A DNA stretch of 64,000 nt from Dactylonectria macrodidyma (taxonomy: Eukaryota > Ascomycota > Sordariomycetes > Hypocreales > Nectriaceae): NCBI GenBank assembly GCA_020744425.1, contig JAGMUV010000037.1, positions 467,290 through 531,289 of the forward strand, written 5' to 3'. Both the position numbers and the translations under genes were made by a program. Position 1 is the stretch's first letter; the number at the start of each line of letters is the position of its first letter. The notes under the pieces are model-generated. The model was not told the origin of the DNA and searched no databases. It was given only the letters and a program-made list of their open reading frames with translations. Shown here piece after piece: positions 61,626 through 64,000 of this stretch.

Positions 61626-61674
61626 CTCGGCGTTCTCGGCGTTCTCGGCGTTCTCGGCGTTCTCGGCGTTCTCG
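61619..61674 (+). repeat. GCGTTCTCG 9-bp tandem repeat, 6 units
   Basis: Starts directly where the decamer array ends, sharing GGCGTT at the boundary. Confidence 0.92.
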
Positions 61675-61733
61675 GGCGTTTTTTCTTGCTTTTGGGTTTG
61701 CTTCATTGCTTTTGGGTTTGCTGCTTTTTTTAG

Positions 61734-61766
61734 CGTTTGGCGTTTGGCGTTTGGCGTTTGGCGCTT
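61734..61766 (+). repeat. GCGTTTG 7-bp tandem repeat, about 5 units
   Basis: Follows two copies of GCTTTTGGGTTTGCT-type sequence; again a GCGTT core. Confidence 0.85.
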
Positions 61767-61799
61767 GGTCCCCCCTTCCCGGTCCCCCTCCCCCCTCTT

Positions 61800-63739
61800 C
61801 ATGATTCTTTGACTGTTCGAACATTTGCTGCGACGATGTTGTAAGTGTTCCCGTCCCTACCCATACTTCATTTACTACTATTATCTTACTTTTAACAGCT
61901 CTCTGACCTACCTGCGAGGCAACATCTGCGGATAGCTGACACACCCACCCATCCTTCCTGCTCGTCAACAGGTTTGTCTCCCACTTTATCCCCAAGACCC
62001 GAGAAATCAACCTATCACCCACTATTAAGACTAGTTCATCACCATCGCCATCGGGGCGGGCATCAAGAGCAAAGAAGCTCGCCTTGTTGAGCCGCATCGA
62101 AATTCAACAGGCGCACTTGCATCTCATTGCGCAGGATGGTGTTGCAATTGAGCAGCAGTCCGAACATCTTCCTCTGTAGCACTCATTTCTTATTTCATCC
62201 GTGTTACAGGTATAGTAGGCTCTCCGAGCTTGGACACGTACCCTCTCCGTCTCCGACGCCTCCGCTAACACGTCGCAGTGCGCTTGCCCTCGTTGTGGCC
62301 GAGGCGAGTGTCTAGCACACAAGCCAGGGAAGGTCCGTTGTCGTGCTCGAGTATGCTTCGCTCAACGCGGCGGCTTGAGGAAGCTACCTTGGCACACGAT
62401 GCGAGACAACATGGACGACAATCGCGGGCGGGGCGTGCGGAAGCACTGCGACGTTCTGCCCAGTGATGTCGTGATTTATCCCTTCAGCCGTTCCCGAACG
62501 TTCACGGAAGGCTGCCCGGTACTAGCGGAACATAGTATGTGGCCAACGGGGATGCCTGGTTACCCTATCCGTGCTAATAGTACACTGACAACCACGGAAC
62601 AGAACAGAAGTGGCGCCAGACCGACCCAGAGAGATAAGACCGTCGTAGTCGGTCCATATCGCAAAGTGTGGTGTAGGTTCGCGGTAAGGGCCGTCCAGGT
62701 GTCCATTTCTACGGTAGTGCGAGTTCAGGTACGTCAGTTGCTTCTCGTTGCTCCATTCTGCCGTCCCTCCGCTTGCCACATCTTCATGAGCTTCAAGACG
62801 TCGTCCCCCCCTTTTTCTTCTACTACGGCAATCCAACCTACTCTTATCCATCCTGCTCTTGACCGAAGCTTCCTCAGCCGCTACGTTCACGTCGTGCGGG
62901 ATAGCCTCAGCACGAACATATCCGGCGCGAGCCGTCAGAGATGGTTGGTGAGCAGCGTATCCAACTCCGGCCGTGGGCCCTATTCTCACCCTACGCCCGG
63001 CGTTCGAGACTACATGAATCCGTCACATTACTAACGTCAGCTGCACGGAGAAGGGAAGCACCCGAGAAGACAGCACATCGCTAAACCATACGTAAAATGG
63101 TTCTTTCAGCACTCACTCCCGTGGATGCTCGTCGGCGAGAAGGTTCATTCCACCATACTAACTGCTCTCGTACCCTCTCCCTTTCCAATCCTGATTGGAG
63201 CTGGGATAGCAGACGATGGTGCAGGGAATCACTTTTCAGGAGTGGCTCCCTGCTGTGTTGTTGTCTGTGCCTCTGCTTTGGCAAGTTTCTTATTAAGAAG
63301 CTTGTTTTCGTCGCTGCAGGAAGTCAGAGGTTCGTCAACATGTTCCCGTCCTCCCGGGAGCTCGTTAACAGAGTCGTGATTGCAGCGTATATATCCTTGA
63401 CCCGGCAGCTGGCGGGGTTTCTTGACTGCAAGTGCATTATTGAGACCAAGAAGGTTCCAGGTGTGAAGGGAGTGCTTCGTGACCTACCATACCCAGTCGA
63501 AGTTGACGATATAAACCACGCCGCCGTTCTCGAGCTGGAAGGCAAGGTCTTCCCTGGAACAATGGTGGCTTTGGGCCAAGATGGCCTGGCTGAGTTGAAA
63601 GGACGACGCAAAGAAGGCATTTGGATCCATGGCGGCGTGCCTCACTAAAACGAGCAATGTCGGGAGACTCTTATTATACGAACGCTGTTTCCTTGCAGCT
63701 GGCGAATCGGCTTATACTAGCACGCTGGAGTGGAGAGTC
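61800..63739. other. Unassigned; probably degraded transposon sequence
   Basis: A plus-strand frame around 62275-62480 reads CACPRCGRGECLAHKPGKVR, a Cys pattern that may be a worn zinc motif. The frame 63340-63648 (MFPSSRELVNRVVIAAYISL) leads toward the LINE knuckles and may be ORF1. Neither is certain. Confidence 0.3.
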
Positions 63740-63928
63740 GATCTGACACAATGTTGGGACTGCCAGGTGCTCAGCCACTGAGCCTTCTCGTGCAGCGAGA
63801 ACCAGGTGTGTGCGAGATGCGCCGCCGAAGGCCATCACCACAGCGCGTGCCAAACGCAGGTACTCAAGTGTGTGCCTTGTGGTGATGGACCGCACGAGTC
63901 GTTCAGCAGAAGCTGCCCGAAGCTCTGA
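63740..63928 (+). pseudogene. LINE ORF1 zinc-knuckle fragment
   Basis: In one frame, CWDCQVLSH-stop-AFSC then VCARCAAEGHHHSAC fit two C-x2-C-x4-H-x4-C knuckles in tandem, and CVPCGDGPHESFSRSC a third diverged one. This is the nucleic-acid-binding end of ORF1 in fungal LINEs. A TGA falls inside the first knuckle, so the piece is dead. It ends at TGA 63926-63928. Confidence 0.6.
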
Positions 63929-64000
63929 TCTACCCAGCATGGGTAGGATGTTTCGGGCAATTCAACTGGATGTACCTTCCTTTGTCGTCTTACTTTCTTG

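Noticed and set aside
62275..62480. A zinc-ribbon gene from CACPRCGRGECLAHKPGKVR
   Set aside because: The Cys spacing is suggestive, but the frame has no start, no family match that I know and no support on either side.
1..64000. A Starship captain (DUF3435 tyrosine recombinase) in the window
   Set aside because: No open frame of the expected size or with recombinase-like motifs was recognised on either strand.
1..64000. tRNA, rRNA, CRISPR or telomere repeats
   Set aside because: None was recognised. No TTAGGG runs and no CRISPR-like array are visible; tRNA genes could be missed by eye, and a covariance-model scan would settle it.

Overview
This window is filamentous-ascomycete (Pezizomycotina, most likely Sordariomycetes) nuclear DNA. 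The signs are short GT-AG introns of about 45-60 bp, fungus-only families (FunK1 kinase, DUF3723, fungal rhodopsin-type membrane proteins, Asp f 4-like and thaumatin-like secreted proteins) and a transposon set typical of fungi: Fot/pogo, Hop-type MULE, Tc1, hAT, Helitron and Tad-like LINE. No rRNA, tRNA, CRISPR or telomere repeat was recognised. The organism cannot be named from the sequence alone. Introns and exons below were placed by eye from splice signals and reading frame.

Layout. 0-4.1 kb is a transposon graveyard: a LINE RNase H fragment, a truncated hAT sitting inside a pogo pseudogene, a pogo C-terminal fragment and a 0.68-kb terminal-inverted-repeat element. 4.2-8.8 kb carries a fungal rhodopsin-family gene with a one-base break, a ~100-bp dispersed repeat and a Helitron helicase relic. 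10.7-17.4 kb carries a decayed multi-pass membrane gene, an EBP (emopamil-binding) relic, a FunK1/ankyrin chimera and an intact kinase-like gene. 18.2-20.2 kb has a small Cys-rich protein and an F-box protein. 23.8-28.1 kb is a membrane-protein gene split by a 3.48-kb MULE that still has perfect ends and an 8-bp target duplication. 28.6-29.6 kb is a Tc1 relic. 30.1-34.9 kb has an Atf/CREB-type bZIP gene and an intact 888-residue DUF3723 gene, a family often carried by Starship giant transposons. 36.2-38.1 kb holds two truncated genes joined tail to tail, one with a restriction-endonuclease-like domain. 39.9-42.7 kb is a complete pogo/Fot transposon, followed by a ~285-bp repeat and a 5'-truncated P450. 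44.6-57.6 kb is the most gene-like part: a kinase-like protein, a second rhodopsin-family protein, a class III chitinase, a strongly divergent histone H3, a thaumatin-like protein and an Asp f 4-like protein. 57.9-64 kb is dominated by minisatellites, a fold-back element and LINE ORF1 relics.

Main points. The most unusual gene is the H3 variant at 52.7-53.2 kb: an intact three-exon gene with a conserved histone fold, but with K9 and K14 replaced and the K27-K36 part of the tail lost. Three secreted-protein genes, plus one relic, lie within 10 kb around it, as expected of a fast-evolving host-interaction or accessory region. The transposons give several clean structural stories: a MULE whose removal restores a host exon, a 55-bp palindromic mini-element that shares the pogo ends, and a hAT nested in pogo coding sequence.
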